Assembly: GCA_030432295.1 (NCBI GenBank) | Contig: JAUIHI010000001.1 | Location: forward strand, 62,001 to 126,000 | DNA: 64,000 bases | From: Anaerolineae bacterium | GTDB lineage: Bacteria > Chloroflexota > Anaerolineae > Caldilineales > Caldilineaceae | Reading direction: 5' to 3' | Shown here: positions 1-8,484 of the stretch, in pieces | How positions within the stretch are numbered: position 1 is the stretch's first letter | Layout: the number at the start of each line of letters is the position of its first letter | Notes under the pieces: model-generated | What the model was told of the DNA's origin: nothing | Databases searched by the model: none | What the model saw: the letters and a program-made list of their open reading frames with translations, nothing else | Translations under genes and position numbers: made by a program

Positions 1-119
1 TCCCGATAGACGCTCTCTCCGATCCGCACCTGGCAGGGGATGACAATCAGTTGGTAGCGTTCGACCAACTCGGCGGGCAGAGTACAGGTACTGTCGGTGA
101 TGATGGCAATCTGGTTCAT
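1..119 (-). CDS. DegV family fatty-acid-binding protein (FakB-like), N-terminus only
   Basis: The gene runs off the left edge, so only its first 39 codons are visible. The translation begins MNQIAIITDSTCTLP and continues to IVIPCQVRIGESVYR, the characteristic opening of DegV proteins: a first beta strand ending in the TDST motif and a second strand ending in the P-x-x-V/I segment. DegV/FakB proteins bind a fatty acid and present it to the kinase FakA. The fakA-like gene ends only 31 bases upstream on the same strand, which strongly supports a FakA-FakB pair. A GAAAG stretch lies about nine bases before the ATG. The C-terminal lobe cannot be seen. Confidence 0.85.
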   Translation of the reverse strand, partial: MNQIAIITDSTCTLPAELVERYQLIVIPCQVRIGESVYR

Positions 120-150
120 TATCAGTTCTTTCGTGTCGATTCAAATGAGT

Positions 151-1941
151 TTATTCAATCGAGAAGATGAAACTGTAGTGGGGCTGTCCGCCGGGGTGGC
201 ATTCAAAATCCATGTCGGGGTAGCCATCTTCCAGTTCCGCGCGCAGTGCCTCGGCACTCTCTTCGTCCTGCCCTTCGCCAAAATAGATGGCGGCAAATTC
301 GTATTGGGTCAGATCGATGCTGGCGAGAATCTGCTGCGTGACCGCCGATTCGGACTGACCAGCTGCTGTCAACTGGCCGTCCAGCAGACCAATCACATCC
401 CCTTCCCGGATGTCGATCCCATTGATGTTGGTCGTGCGTACCGCCACAGTCAATTCGAGGGTAATCACATGATGGATGGCTTCTGCCATCACCGCCGCGT
501 TGGCTGCGGCGTCCTTGCTGTAGTCAAAGGCCATCAGCGCGGCCAGCCCCTGGGGAGCCGTGCGGCTGGGGATGACAAAGACCGCCCGGTCGGCCAACTC
601 TGCCGCCTGTTGTGCGGCCATCAGGATATTCTTGTTGTTGGGAAGCAGGATGATCCCTTCTGCCTGGACCGCAGCAATTGTCTGCAAGAAATCCTCGGTG
701 CTGGGGTTCATAGATTGGCCGCCGGTGACCACCGCGCTGACGCCTAAATCTCGGAAGGCCTGGGCCAATCCTTCGCCCGCTGCCACAGCCACCAGACCGA
801 CGCCGGTTACGCTTTCGGTAGTCATTGCCGCTTGAATGGTAGGGACTGCGTCGGTGTGCTGGGCAAAGAAATCGGCAAATTGCAGGTCGAGATTCTCGAC
901 CACCACATCGTCCAACATACCCAGCCCCGCGCCGTAGTCCAGGGCCGGGCCAGGGGTGAGGGCGTGAACGTGAATTTTGACCAGCGTTTCGTCGCCCACC
1001 ACCAGTGGGCAATCGCCCAGCCCGTCGATAAAATGCCGGATGGCAGGCACATCCAGCCCTTCGCCTCGGATCAGATATTGGATGTCGTAGCCGTAGCGTT
1101 CGCCATCCAGAGTAGGGGGCGGCGCGTCCAGGTGGACCTGCATCTCCGGGCCAAAACCGACCGCTGCCGGGGCTGTTTCGGTTGTCATGTCGTCATCGGC
1201 TGTCTCGCCCCGTAACTGGCGCATCATCCCTTCCAGGATCGTCACCAGTCCCTGGCCGCCGCTATCCACCACACCGGCCTCCTTCAAAATAGGCAGCATA
1301 TCTGGTGTGCGCAGCAATGCACTGTGCGCGGATTGGGTGGCCCGCCGGAACTGCTCGCGGATATCTTTGGTTTCGTTGGCTGCTTCTTCTGCGCCCTCTG
1401 CCATGGCCCGGGCCACAGTCAGAATCGTACCCTCGACCGGTTTCATCACCGCCCGATAGGCACTTTCGCTGGCCTGGCGCAGGGCATGGGCTACATCGGC
1501 CGCGGTATAGACTTCCTTGTCCTGGCCCGATCGGGCAAAGCCCCGCAAGATTTGGGAGAGGATCACACCGGAGTTGCCCCGTGCGCCCATCAACGCGCCT
1601 TTGGCGAAGCGATCCGCCATCTCTGCCGCGCTGTGGGTTGTAAAGTTCGCTACTTCTTTCATGGCACTGCGCATAGTCAACAGCATATTTGTACCTGTGT
1701 CGCCGTCGGGCACAGGAAAAACATTGAGCGCGTTGATGGTGGGCGCGTGACGTTCCAGCCAGTGGGCCGCGGCGCGGAAAAGCTCTTTCATCTGTGCGCC
1801 GTCGAGCTGGTCGAGCGACCCTGTGGACCCGGGCGTTGTTTCTGCCTGGGTGATTCCGGTCGTTTCCTGAATCTGGGGCTGGGATGTAATGGTGGCGTCG
1901 AGTTCGGCGCCCATTTCACTCTCAACGGGTGGTCGGTCCAT
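151..1941 (-). CDS. fakA: Fatty acid kinase catalytic subunit FakA (DAK2/DhaL-type)
   Basis: A 596-residue protein. An N-terminal DhaL/DAK2 nucleotide-binding domain spans roughly residues 45-245, with NVFPVPDGDTGTNM at 73-86 and GARGNSGVILSQ at 119-130, the Mg-ATP-binding signatures of this fold. A middle domain and a C-terminal DegV-like/DAK1_2 domain follow (for example GQSMNPSTEDFL and ILLPNNKNI). In characterised Firmicutes FakA phosphorylates fatty acids held by FakB for entry into phospholipid synthesis; here the next gene encodes the FakB-like partner. The first 40 residues are a low-complexity extension. The start has AGGAG nine bases upstream, and a good promoter lies about 60 bases upstream at 1998-2026. 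Length is slightly above the usual 550. Confidence 0.92.
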   Translation of the reverse strand: MDRPPVESEMGAELDATITSQPQIQETTGITQAETTPGSTGSLDQLDGAQMKELFRAAAHWLERHAPTINALNVFPVPDGDTGTNMLLTMRSAMKEVANFTTHSAAEMADRFAKGALMGARGNSGVILSQILRGFARSGQDKEVYTAADVAHALRQASESAYRAVMKPVEGTILTVARAMAEGAEEAANETKDIREQFRRATQSAHSALLRTPDMLPILKEAGVVDSGGQGLVTILEGMMRQLRGETADDDMTTETAPAAVGFGPEMQVHLDAPPPTLDGERYGYDIQYLIRGEGLDVPAIRHFIDGLGDCPLVVGDETLVKIHVHALTPGPALDYGAGLGMLDDVVVENLDLQFADFFAQHTDAVPTIQAAMTTESVTGVGLVAVAAGEGLAQAFRDLGVSAVVTGGQSMNPSTEDFLQTIAAVQAEGIILLPNNKNILMAAQQAAELADRAVFVIPSRTAPQGLAALMAFDYSKDAAANAAVMAEAIHHVITLELTVAVRTTNINGIDIREGDVIGLLDGQLTAAGQSESAVTQQILASIDLTQYEFAAIYFGEGQDEESAEALRAELEDGYPDMDFECHPGGQPHYSFIFSIE

Positions 1942-1997
1942 GCAAAATGCTCCTGCAGATAGGCAGTTGTTGTGGGGTCTCTATCCGGTTTGTATCT

Positions 1998-2026
1998 ACT
2001 CTACACGAAAGCGGGCGGGTTGACAA
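1998..2026 (-). promoter_or_regulatory. Sigma-70-type promoter for fakA-fakB
   Basis: Reading the minus strand, TTGTCA (2021-2026) is followed after exactly 17 bases by TAGAGT (1998-2003), about 55 bases before the fakA start codon. This is prediction from consensus only. Confidence 0.55.
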
Positions 2027-2044
2027 GCGGCCCCAAAAACAAAA

Positions 2045-2076
2045 AGCAGCCGCTCGTGTAGTGGAGAGCGGCTGCT
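2045..2076 (-). terminator. Intrinsic terminator after the 67-residue gene
   Basis: An 11-bp perfect stem AGCAGCCGCTC / GAGCGGCTGCT with a 10-base loop. On the minus strand it is followed by TTTTTG and TTTTT, so it would end transcripts leaving the small gene at 2115-2318. A shorter T4 run lies on the plus-strand side. Confidence 0.8.
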
Positions 2077-2114
2077 TTTGTTTGAAAGAGAAGTGATCGG
2101 GAAATTCGGTCTGC

Positions 2115-2318
2115 TTAAATCACTCGGCTGGGGGCTGTCTGCCAATGGACTTGCTGGATAGCGGGCGGCTCAGAAGCGATGGCATCTGTCTCTGCCATTG
2201 CCGAGAGAATTTCAATAATCTCATCCTGGGTCAAATCTGCTACCCCCTGTTTTTGCCGTGTAGCCAGCATGACATTGAGAGATGCGACGAGGTGGGGTTT
2301 TGTTGCTAGCCGAGCCAT
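2115..2318 (-). CDS. Small hypothetical protein
   Basis: A 67-residue frame that I do not recognise. It has a plausible ribosome site (AGAAAGGGAAACTC directly before the ATG) and is followed 38 bases later by a strong terminator, so it looks like a separately transcribed small gene. The protein has a basic N-terminal third, then a helical acidic stretch LTQDEIIEILSAMAETDA, and ends PSRVI. There are no transmembrane segments or cysteines. The shape fits a small regulatory or peptide-like protein, but no function can be claimed. Confidence 0.5.
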   Translation of the reverse strand: MARLATKPHLVASLNVMLATRQKQGVADLTQDEIIEILSAMAETDAIASEPPAIQQVHWQTAPSRVI

Positions 2319-2554
2319 GAGTTTCCCTTTCTAAAGCCAAGTTACTTTGAAAAACCGGTGTGTGACTTCGTCTGCCAGAAATTCGGTTTTTCTCTTTTAC
2401 CTGGCTATATTTAGACGATGTACCTTCGTGCGTTATTATCGTCTATTTTTGAAAGGAGGTTTATAGCCTATGATGGCTAGGCAAAAAAAATGATTACTTT
2501 TTTTTGGGAGTCTGGGGTACTACCGGGCGGAGCGACGGACCGGTTTCGCTGCGG
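2319..2554. other. Intergenic stretch with a mini-ORF and small hairpin
   Basis: No ordinary gene. On the plus strand AGACGAT (2413-2419) pairs with ATCGTCT (2438-2444) and is followed by ATTTTT. A perfect Shine-Dalgarno GAAAGGAGGT (2451-2460) then precedes a seven-codon frame MMARQKK at 2470-2493 by nine bases. The frame ends in an A8 run that can pair with a T8 run 7 bases further on. It may be a leader peptide or chance. Confidence 0.35.
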
Positions 2555-4087
2555 TTACGGGGTTGTCTCGAGGACATTTTTGAGAAAATCCTGACCCGCG
2601 ATAATGCGCAGATCGACTGTATTGCTGAGAATCAATCCGTTGAGTGTGGGCAGATTGTTCTGTAGTTCCAGTTCACTCCCCATGCGTTCAACCAGCAGTG
2701 GGTCGGTATTATAGTTGACGAGCAGCGTGCGCCGGTAGTCGCTGCGGTCGGCGTCGCCAATCGAGACCACCTGCCAGCCACGCTCCTGCAACAGGTCCCG
2801 GATGCGGGCCGCGACGCCGGGATAGCCAGTGCCATTCAACACCTCGATGCGGGTGGTGGCTGGCTCCGAAACCAGCTGATTCTCTGCCGGGTTCAGGTCC
2901 GCGGCCTGGGAAGCGATGGTCGAGAGCAGTTCATCCCCGGTAGCGACTGTCACCCGTTCGTCCACACCCTCGGGCGGAGCCTCAAAGAAGCTGGTCAGGG
3001 CCGGGCGGATGAGGGAACGGTCGGGCAGAAGTATCCACGCGCCGAAGTCGCTGTAGCTCTCGGTGCCATAACGGTCATCCAAGACCAGGCGACGCACCTC
3101 CCGGAAGGAGTTCTGGCGTACATACTGGGCGATTTCCACAACCGCGGTCAAGGACATATCCGTGTTCACGCTGTCGCGCATAGTAGCGCTGAGTTGGGGC
3201 AGTTTGGCCACCAGGGTAGGAATCATATCCGCCTGGGTTACTTTGTCGATAACCGCCTGGATCACCTGCTGCTGGCGACCTGCCCGGCCATAATCGTTGT
3301 CCACATTGCGGGTGCGTACATATTTCAGGGCTGTTTCGCCGTCCAGATGCTGTTGCCCCGCGGCCAGGTGGAATATCTCGGTTCCGAAGTCGGCTGTGGG
3401 GTATTGCTCGTCGTGGATGGTTTCGGGGACAAAAACGTCGATGCCACCGATTAGATCGACAAAACGGACAAAACCATTGAAGTTCACCTGCAGATAGTGC
3501 TCAACCGGGCGACCCACAAAGCTGCTGACCGTATCCTTGGCCAGTTGGGTTCCACCGCCAGGGTAGCCCCGCTTTTCGCCGATCTCATAGGCTGTGTTGA
3601 TTTTGGTCGTGATGTCATAGCCGGGAATGGGAACCCAGAGGTCTCTGGGCAGGGAGATCATCCCTGCGGTGCGATGTTCCAGGTCCAGGGTCAGGAGGAG
3701 CATTGTGTCTGTGCGGGGCGGCTCTGTGTCGTTGGCTCGCTCGTCTGTGCCCAGCAGCAGGATGGAGATTTGATTCTCGGGCATGGGGACCGCTGCTTCA
3801 GCTTGAGCCTCTTCCCCGGGCGTGCTGGGCAGGGCCTCACCCGACGGGGAGAGGATTACATCCGCAGTGGTGGTTGCGGAGTTTTGTTCTGCCTGAATGG
3901 TGGGTGCAACCGCAAAGCTGCTGCGGGTCCATTCGTAGAGTAGGTTGCCTACCACCAATGCCAGTGTAAGAATAACCACCGAATAGAAAGAAGCCAAAAG
4001 CACAGCCATCAGTCGTTTTTTAGGGCTGACTGTGCTGTGCTTTTCCACTGCGTTTTCGTTTCGGTCTGGTCGCGTTTGTTGTGCCAT
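2555..4087 (-). CDS. LytR-CpsA-Psr (LCP) family cell-wall polymer ligase with LytR_C domain
   Basis: A 510-residue membrane-anchored protein. A basic cytoplasmic tail (1-24) and one transmembrane helix (about 25-50) precede the LCP catalytic domain (about 107-260), which contains ISILLLGTDER, RTDTMLLLTL, MISLPRDLWVPIPG and, further on, KYVRTRNVDNDYGRAGRQQ. The conserved Asp and Arg residues bind the lipid-pyrophosphate substrate. A LytR_C domain follows near 400-490 (RIEVLNGTGYPGVAARI). LCP enzymes move polyprenyl-linked glycopolymers onto peptidoglycan or other surface acceptors. The ATG begins only 8 bases after a TATAAT hexamer, suggesting a leaderless transcript if that promoter is used. 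Confidence 0.93.
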   Translation of the reverse strand: MAQQTRPDRNENAVEKHSTVSPKKRLMAVLLASFYSVVILTLALVVGNLLYEWTRSSFAVAPTIQAEQNSATTTADVILSPSGEALPSTPGEEAQAEAAVPMPENQISILLLGTDERANDTEPPRTDTMLLLTLDLEHRTAGMISLPRDLWVPIPGYDITTKINTAYEIGEKRGYPGGGTQLAKDTVSSFVGRPVEHYLQVNFNGFVRFVDLIGGIDVFVPETIHDEQYPTADFGTEIFHLAAGQQHLDGETALKYVRTRNVDNDYGRAGRQQQVIQAVIDKVTQADMIPTLVAKLPQLSATMRDSVNTDMSLTAVVEIAQYVRQNSFREVRRLVLDDRYGTESYSDFGAWILLPDRSLIRPALTSFFEAPPEGVDERVTVATGDELLSTIASQAADLNPAENQLVSEPATTRIEVLNGTGYPGVAARIRDLLQERGWQVVSIGDADRSDYRRTLLVNYNTDPLLVERMGSELELQNNLPTLNGLILSNTVDLRIIAGQDFLKNVLETTP

Positions 4088-4095
4088 AGGGGTCG

Positions 4096-4101
4096 ATTAT
4101 A
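4096..4101 (-). promoter_or_regulatory. Probable -10 box (TATAAT) of the LCP gene, leaderless arrangement
   Basis: TATAAT on the minus strand ends 8 bases before the ATG at 4087, so initiation at the usual distance would fall at or next to the start codon. No Shine-Dalgarno sequence lies between. The -35 region is weak (TTGTGC with a 19-base spacer). No gene is seen in the rest of 4102-4328. Confidence 0.4.
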
Positions 4102-4328
4102 GCATAAGCAGGCGATCTCTGCACAACCAATCGGTTGTCTCTCAATCAATAAGTGGCTGCAAAAATGTGCCGCGCTCTGATCGAACACCCGCTGGAAAAC
4201 GGATCATCGACAGAATGCCGGGCAAGCGTAGGCGAATCGTCGCCTTGTGCAGGGTGATTTGAGATGTGTAGAGCCGCCTATGCCAACACCTCCTGAATGC
4301 TCTATCAGCCAGGCAATAGCAACCGTCA

Positions 4329-6707
4329 CTAATTGGGCAGGGGCTGTGCGTAGAGCGACGTTTGGGTCAGGATAAAGAGCGTGCCGCTTACCTCGTCCAG
4401 ATATAGCCCGCGCAGACCCCGCAGCGCGTCGCTCTCTGCGGCCTGCAACTGTTCGATGTAATTCCCCTGCTTGTCGAAGACAAGGATGCGGTCCTGGCTG
4501 CCATCGGCCAGGTAGATGCGGCCATCTGACGCACTGCTCAGGGCCATATCCGCCAGACGGCCTGTCAGCCCCGCGCTGTTGTCCAGGCTGAAAGGAAGCT
4601 GCCGCCCCCCGCTGTAGCGCAGAAGCGTATTGTTTTCCAATAGCAGCCAGATGTCGCTGTCGATTCCCATGGCAACTGTCCCGGCAAGATTGGCCTGTAT
4701 CTGGGGATCAAACCACTCGTCCGGCGGTTCGTCGTAGCCCAAGCCCGCGGGGGAATAGCGCAAAATCTGGTTGCGCTGTTCGTCTACCAGATAGAGACGA
4801 CCGTTGTAGGTATCCAATTGGCTGATGCTCTGCAACTGGCCTGCGTCGGCCAGACGGACAACAGTTGCCTCATCCACCCGGTTGTAGCGGAATACATTGT
4901 TGTTGCGGTCCAGAATCATCAGACTGGCTTTGTCGGCAAAACCAGGAATACGGGGCTGCCAGGCAATGTCCACCAGCCGTCCAACTGTCACCCCTTCTAC
5001 CACATCCCCTTCTTGCAATACAGGGCCGCTGCGTTCTTCCACAAAGACCCGTTCGGGATCTGTGCGGAAGTACTCCACCACCTGCCGCCCGATGTCCAGG
5101 ACATAGACGTCCTGATCAAAGACGACTACCCGGTGGGGCGATCCGTCCGTGGGGAATTCGGCCAGGGGGAAGTCGAGTGAATAGAGCAAGCGCACGTTCA
5201 TCAGCTTTTGCAGTTCTGTGCTGATGCGCTGGGAAAGGTCCCGGCCCCGATCGTTCAGGCCGATCAGATTGGTGGCTTCGTTCAGATAGCGTTGGGCATC
5301 GTTGAGCGCTGAGCGGGCCGCGGCCTTATCGTTCAGATTCAGGGCCTGCTCTGCCTTGGCAAGCTGGGCTTCGGCCTGATCCACCAGCTTCAATCCTTCT
5401 GCCTGGCTCACCGCGCCTTCCCGCAGGTTGAGAATACCGACTGTGGCAAAAGCCAGCACCGGAATCAGAACGGCCAGCAGAATGAAGAGTCTGGCCCGGC
5501 TGCCCCGTGTGGGCGGCGGCGGCTGATAGGCGGGCGCGGGCGGGCGGGTCTCTTGGGCGATCGCTGGGGCTGGCTGCGACGTACTGCCCACCCAGGCTTC
5601 GGCTGGGCCGGTCTGGGTTCCCCGTTCGGGCAGAATTTTGCCCACAAAATCTTTGGTCCAGTCGGCTGTGCTTGTCCACGCAGCGGAAACCCGTTGCCCA
5701 ATCACTGCGGGCGAAATTCTCTTTATCGGGGCTTCCGATGGGACAGTCATCCGCCGCTGGGAGACAGGTTGGGAGATGGGCTGCGCAATGGGCTGGGGCT
5801 GGGCTGGCGCTGGCTGGCGCAGATCGGCAGACGGTTCAGCAGGCACTCCGGCAGCCGGGGCAGAGGGCCGAGGGATGGGTTGGGTGGGTGGCCGCACAGG
5901 CGGCGCGTCTTCGCTGGCCGGTGGCAGGCTGTGGGTCAGCGGGGGCGCGCTGACCGGCGGCGGTGCGCTGACCGATGTGGGCAACCCACTGGGAAAACTG
6001 GTCGCCCCAGGATTGGTTGGCTGACGCCTGGGCTGAAAGACGACGAAAAGCCCCGGAATCTGGGCCTGGTTGCTCTGCTGGCGCAGATAATCGACTACAT
6101 CAAAGCGGTTGGTGCGGGTTGTATTGGCCACCGCGCCGCCCAGGGTTTTGACATTGGCGACCAAAATCCAGTCGCTTTCGCCCAGAAAAAGAACGTCGCC
6201 CTCTTCCATCTGGTGTCGATAGACGATTACCTGGGGCGGAGTGCTGCCGCCGATGGGGTTGGTAAAGTGGCTAGGGTCGGGGGGGAACTGGTCCAGACGG
6301 CCCGCGGTTGCCAAAAGGGCCAGACCCGGTCCGGCTGAGGCCATCACCAAATGGTTCTGCACCACTGCCGCGCAGAGAACCCCCGCGCGCAGTTCCGTGG
6401 CCGGGCTGCGTCGGTTGAGTGCGGCCAGCAATGTGTGAGCCGCCAGGATCGCCTGCTCCAGAATCGAACTGACCGGGCCGCCCGCGCTGTAGTAGGTCTG
6501 TTCCAGAATCGACTGTATATCGTCCATCGCCTGCTCTCTGCCCGGACTTTCGCCCATCAATTCCACAAGGGCATAGAGTTTGCCCCGCTGGGCCTGGGGT
6601 TCGGCTGGCGCTGGCTCCACAACCCGAATTCCCGGCGCGCGGCTGTGGTCGTCGTCCAGAAAAGGGGCCAGAAAGCTATCAAATTGAAGGGCGTTGCTAT
6701 CGCTCAT
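4329..6707 (-). CDS. PP2C-like N-domain / membrane / beta-propeller protein
   Basis: A 792-residue protein in four parts. Residues about 40-225 resemble a degenerate PPM/PP2C phosphatase fold (AGVLCAAVVQNHLVMASAGPGLALL, EEGDVLFLGESDWIL), but the metal-binding aspartates expected in active PP2C enzymes are not obvious. Residues 228-400 are a Pro/Ala/Ser-rich linker. One transmembrane helix spans 406-427. An extracytoplasmic helical hairpin (about 435-500, rich in AEQALNLNDKAAARSALNDA) leads into an NHL-like propeller (about 515-790). This is the layout of a sensor with an inner phosphatase-like head and an outer propeller. No substrate is known. No clear Shine-Dalgarno sequence; a palindromic repeat sits just upstream. 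Confidence 0.75.
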   Translation of the reverse strand: MSDSNALQFDSFLAPFLDDDHSRAPGIRVVEPAPAEPQAQRGKLYALVELMGESPGREQAMDDIQSILEQTYYSAGGPVSSILEQAILAAHTLLAALNRRSPATELRAGVLCAAVVQNHLVMASAGPGLALLATAGRLDQFPPDPSHFTNPIGGSTPPQVIVYRHQMEEGDVLFLGESDWILVANVKTLGGAVANTTRTNRFDVVDYLRQQSNQAQIPGLFVVFQPRRQPTNPGATSFPSGLPTSVSAPPPVSAPPLTHSLPPASEDAPPVRPPTQPIPRPSAPAAGVPAEPSADLRQPAPAQPQPIAQPISQPVSQRRMTVPSEAPIKRISPAVIGQRVSAAWTSTADWTKDFVGKILPERGTQTGPAEAWVGSTSQPAPAIAQETRPPAPAYQPPPPTRGSRARLFILLAVLIPVLAFATVGILNLREGAVSQAEGLKLVDQAEAQLAKAEQALNLNDKAAARSALNDAQRYLNEATNLIGLNDRGRDLSQRISTELQKLMNVRLLYSLDFPLAEFPTDGSPHRVVVFDQDVYVLDIGRQVVEYFRTDPERVFVEERSGPVLQEGDVVEGVTVGRLVDIAWQPRIPGFADKASLMILDRNNNVFRYNRVDEATVVRLADAGQLQSISQLDTYNGRLYLVDEQRNQILRYSPAGLGYDEPPDEWFDPQIQANLAGTVAMGIDSDIWLLLENNTLLRYSGGRQLPFSLDNSAGLTGRLADMALSSASDGRIYLADGSQDRILVFDKQGNYIEQLQAAESDALRGLRGLYLDEVSGTLFILTQTSLYAQPLPN

Positions 6708-6724
6708 AGGTGTTTTCTGATCTG

Positions 6725-6817
6725 AAAGCGGAACGCAGATGACGCTGCAAAAAATGATTGACGCAGATAAAGTCAGCGCAGGTCAATTCTTTCTGCGCAA
6801 ATCTGCGTCCTGCTTTT
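6725..6817. repeat. Palindromic repeat, family H (GACGCAGAT type)
   Basis: Outer arms AAAGCGGAACGCAGAT and ATCTGCGTCCTGCTTTT pair across about 60 bases that hold further CGCAGAT copies. A related element lies at 54276-54355. It fills the space between the carboxypeptidase and the PP2C-like gene. Confidence 0.6.
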
Positions 6818-6851
6818 ATCTTTGCCAATGCCATCCACATATCGCCTGTTC

Positions 6852-8357
6852 TTATAGCCCGTAGAGTTCGCCATATTTGCCGGTCAGATAGGCCATATAG
6901 GGTTCGATGGTCAGGGGGCCGCCGGTGGCTCGTTCTACCAGTTCGCTGGCGGTGAATTTCGTGCCGTGACGGTAGATGTTCTCGGTCAGCCAGCCGCGCA
7001 GAGTATCGAAAGAACCGACCCGAATCTGATCGGGAATCTCTGGGTGGGCTGATTGGGCCGCGGCAAAAAACTGGGCGCTCATCACATTGCCCAGGGTGTA
7101 GCCCTGGAAACCACCGCCGATCAGACCGTCGAACCAGTGGACATCCTGCAACACCCCATCCCGATCGTCCGGGGGCGTCAGTCCTAAATCTGATTCCATC
7201 CGGGCGTTCCAGGCCGCGGGCAGGTCGGCCACGGCCAACTCGCCGTTGAGCAGGGCGCGCTCCAGATCGAAGCGCAACATCACGTGCAGATTGTAGGTGA
7301 CTTCGTCGGCCTCCACCCGGATCAGCGACGGCTCCACCCGGTTGATGGCCCGGTAGAAAGTCTCCAAAGATACGTCGCTCAGTTGATCGGGGAAGGTCGC
7401 TTGCAGGGCCGGGAAAAAGTGTATCCAGAAGTTGCGGCTGCGGCCCACCAGATTCTCCCACAGCCGGGACTGGCTCTCGTGGACACCCGCGGACGTGCCG
7501 GAGGCCAAGGGCGTGGCTTCCAGAGCCTGGTCCACTCCCTGCTCGTACATCGCGTGCCCAGCCTCGTGGACCGAGCCGAGCAGCCCTTCGCTCAGATACT
7601 TTTCGTCCAGCCGGGTGGTGATGCGTACGTCGTTGACGGAAAATTTGGTGGCAAAGGGGTGGAATGTCTTGTCCTGGCGGCCCCGGTTGAAGTCGTAGCC
7701 CAGTTGGCGGATTACCTCCTCGCCAAAGGCAATCTGGGCCGCTTCGGGATAGCCCCGGCGCAGCACTTCGTCGTTGGCCAGGGGTTGCTCCCCAATCGCC
7801 CGCACCAGTGGGACTAACTCTTCCCGCAACTGTTCAAAGAGCAGACCGACAGTGGCCGCGTTCATCCCGTAATCGGAATTGTCGATAAAGGGATCGATCG
7901 GCTCGGCGTGGCCGGGAAAATAGTCGGCATAGCGCAGGCTCAGTTCCAGTGTCTTTTCGAGCAGGGGGCGGATTGCTGCAAAGTCGCTGGCCGCGCGTGC
8001 GGTTGTCCAGGCGTTGAAGGCAATCGAGCCGTGGTTGACGATTTCGGAGACAAAGCTGGCGGGAACCTGTGTGGCCTGGGTATACTGGCGCTGGGTCACC
8101 CGCAGCAGACTGGCCTCGTCAGAATCATAGGCCCAGCCAGCCCCGGCCCGTTGAAGTTCTTCCAGCAGATAGCCAATCTTTTCGTCGGTGAACTTTTCGT
8201 GGGCCAGTCGTTGCAGGGTTGCCATCTGGCGTCCGCGGGCTTCCGCTCCGCCAGGAGGCATGTGGGTTTGCTGGTCCCAGGCCAGCAGCGCGGCTGCCGA
8301 GGACAGGTCGTCCACTTCGCTCAAGCGTCGTTTGAGTTCAATGAGTTTATCCTGCAT
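6852..8357 (-). CDS. Carboxypeptidase Taq (M32 metallopeptidase)
   Basis: 501 residues, the usual M32 length. The zinc site HEAGH is at residues 264-268 (SVHEAGHAMYEQGVDQ), with a downstream glutamate in GVHESQSRLWEN as expected for M32. Other family blocks seen are LLAWDQQTHMPPGGAEARG near the N-terminus, PFATKFSVNDVRITTR and GYTLGNVMSAQFF. It removes C-terminal residues from peptides in the cytoplasm, probably in peptide recycling. A TTGTCT-17-TACAAT promoter lies 52 bases upstream. Confidence 0.95.
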   Translation of the reverse strand: MQDKLIELKRRLSEVDDLSSAAALLAWDQQTHMPPGGAEARGRQMATLQRLAHEKFTDEKIGYLLEELQRAGAGWAYDSDEASLLRVTQRQYTQATQVPASFVSEIVNHGSIAFNAWTTARAASDFAAIRPLLEKTLELSLRYADYFPGHAEPIDPFIDNSDYGMNAATVGLLFEQLREELVPLVRAIGEQPLANDEVLRRGYPEAAQIAFGEEVIRQLGYDFNRGRQDKTFHPFATKFSVNDVRITTRLDEKYLSEGLLGSVHEAGHAMYEQGVDQALEATPLASGTSAGVHESQSRLWENLVGRSRNFWIHFFPALQATFPDQLSDVSLETFYRAINRVEPSLIRVEADEVTYNLHVMLRFDLERALLNGELAVADLPAAWNARMESDLGLTPPDDRDGVLQDVHWFDGLIGGGFQGYTLGNVMSAQFFAAAQSAHPEIPDQIRVGSFDTLRGWLTENIYRHGTKFTASELVERATGGPLTIEPYMAYLTGKYGELYGL

Positions 8358-8408
8358 AGGGTCTTCTCACCGCTGGAATGGATGGGGCCGGAACAATTTT
8401 GATAATCC

Positions 8409-8437
8409 ATTGTACACCGGAGGCCGCGGCCAGACAA
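8409..8437 (-). promoter_or_regulatory. Promoter for the M32 carboxypeptidase
   Basis: Minus strand: TTGTCT (8432-8437), 17-base spacer, TACAAT (8409-8414). The 8440-8484 stretch holds a short tandem copy of AAAAATCGGTG but no gene. Confidence 0.5.
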
Positions 8438-8484
8438 ACGGGGGGTGAAAAATCGGTGCATCCGATAAAAATCGGTGTATCCCT

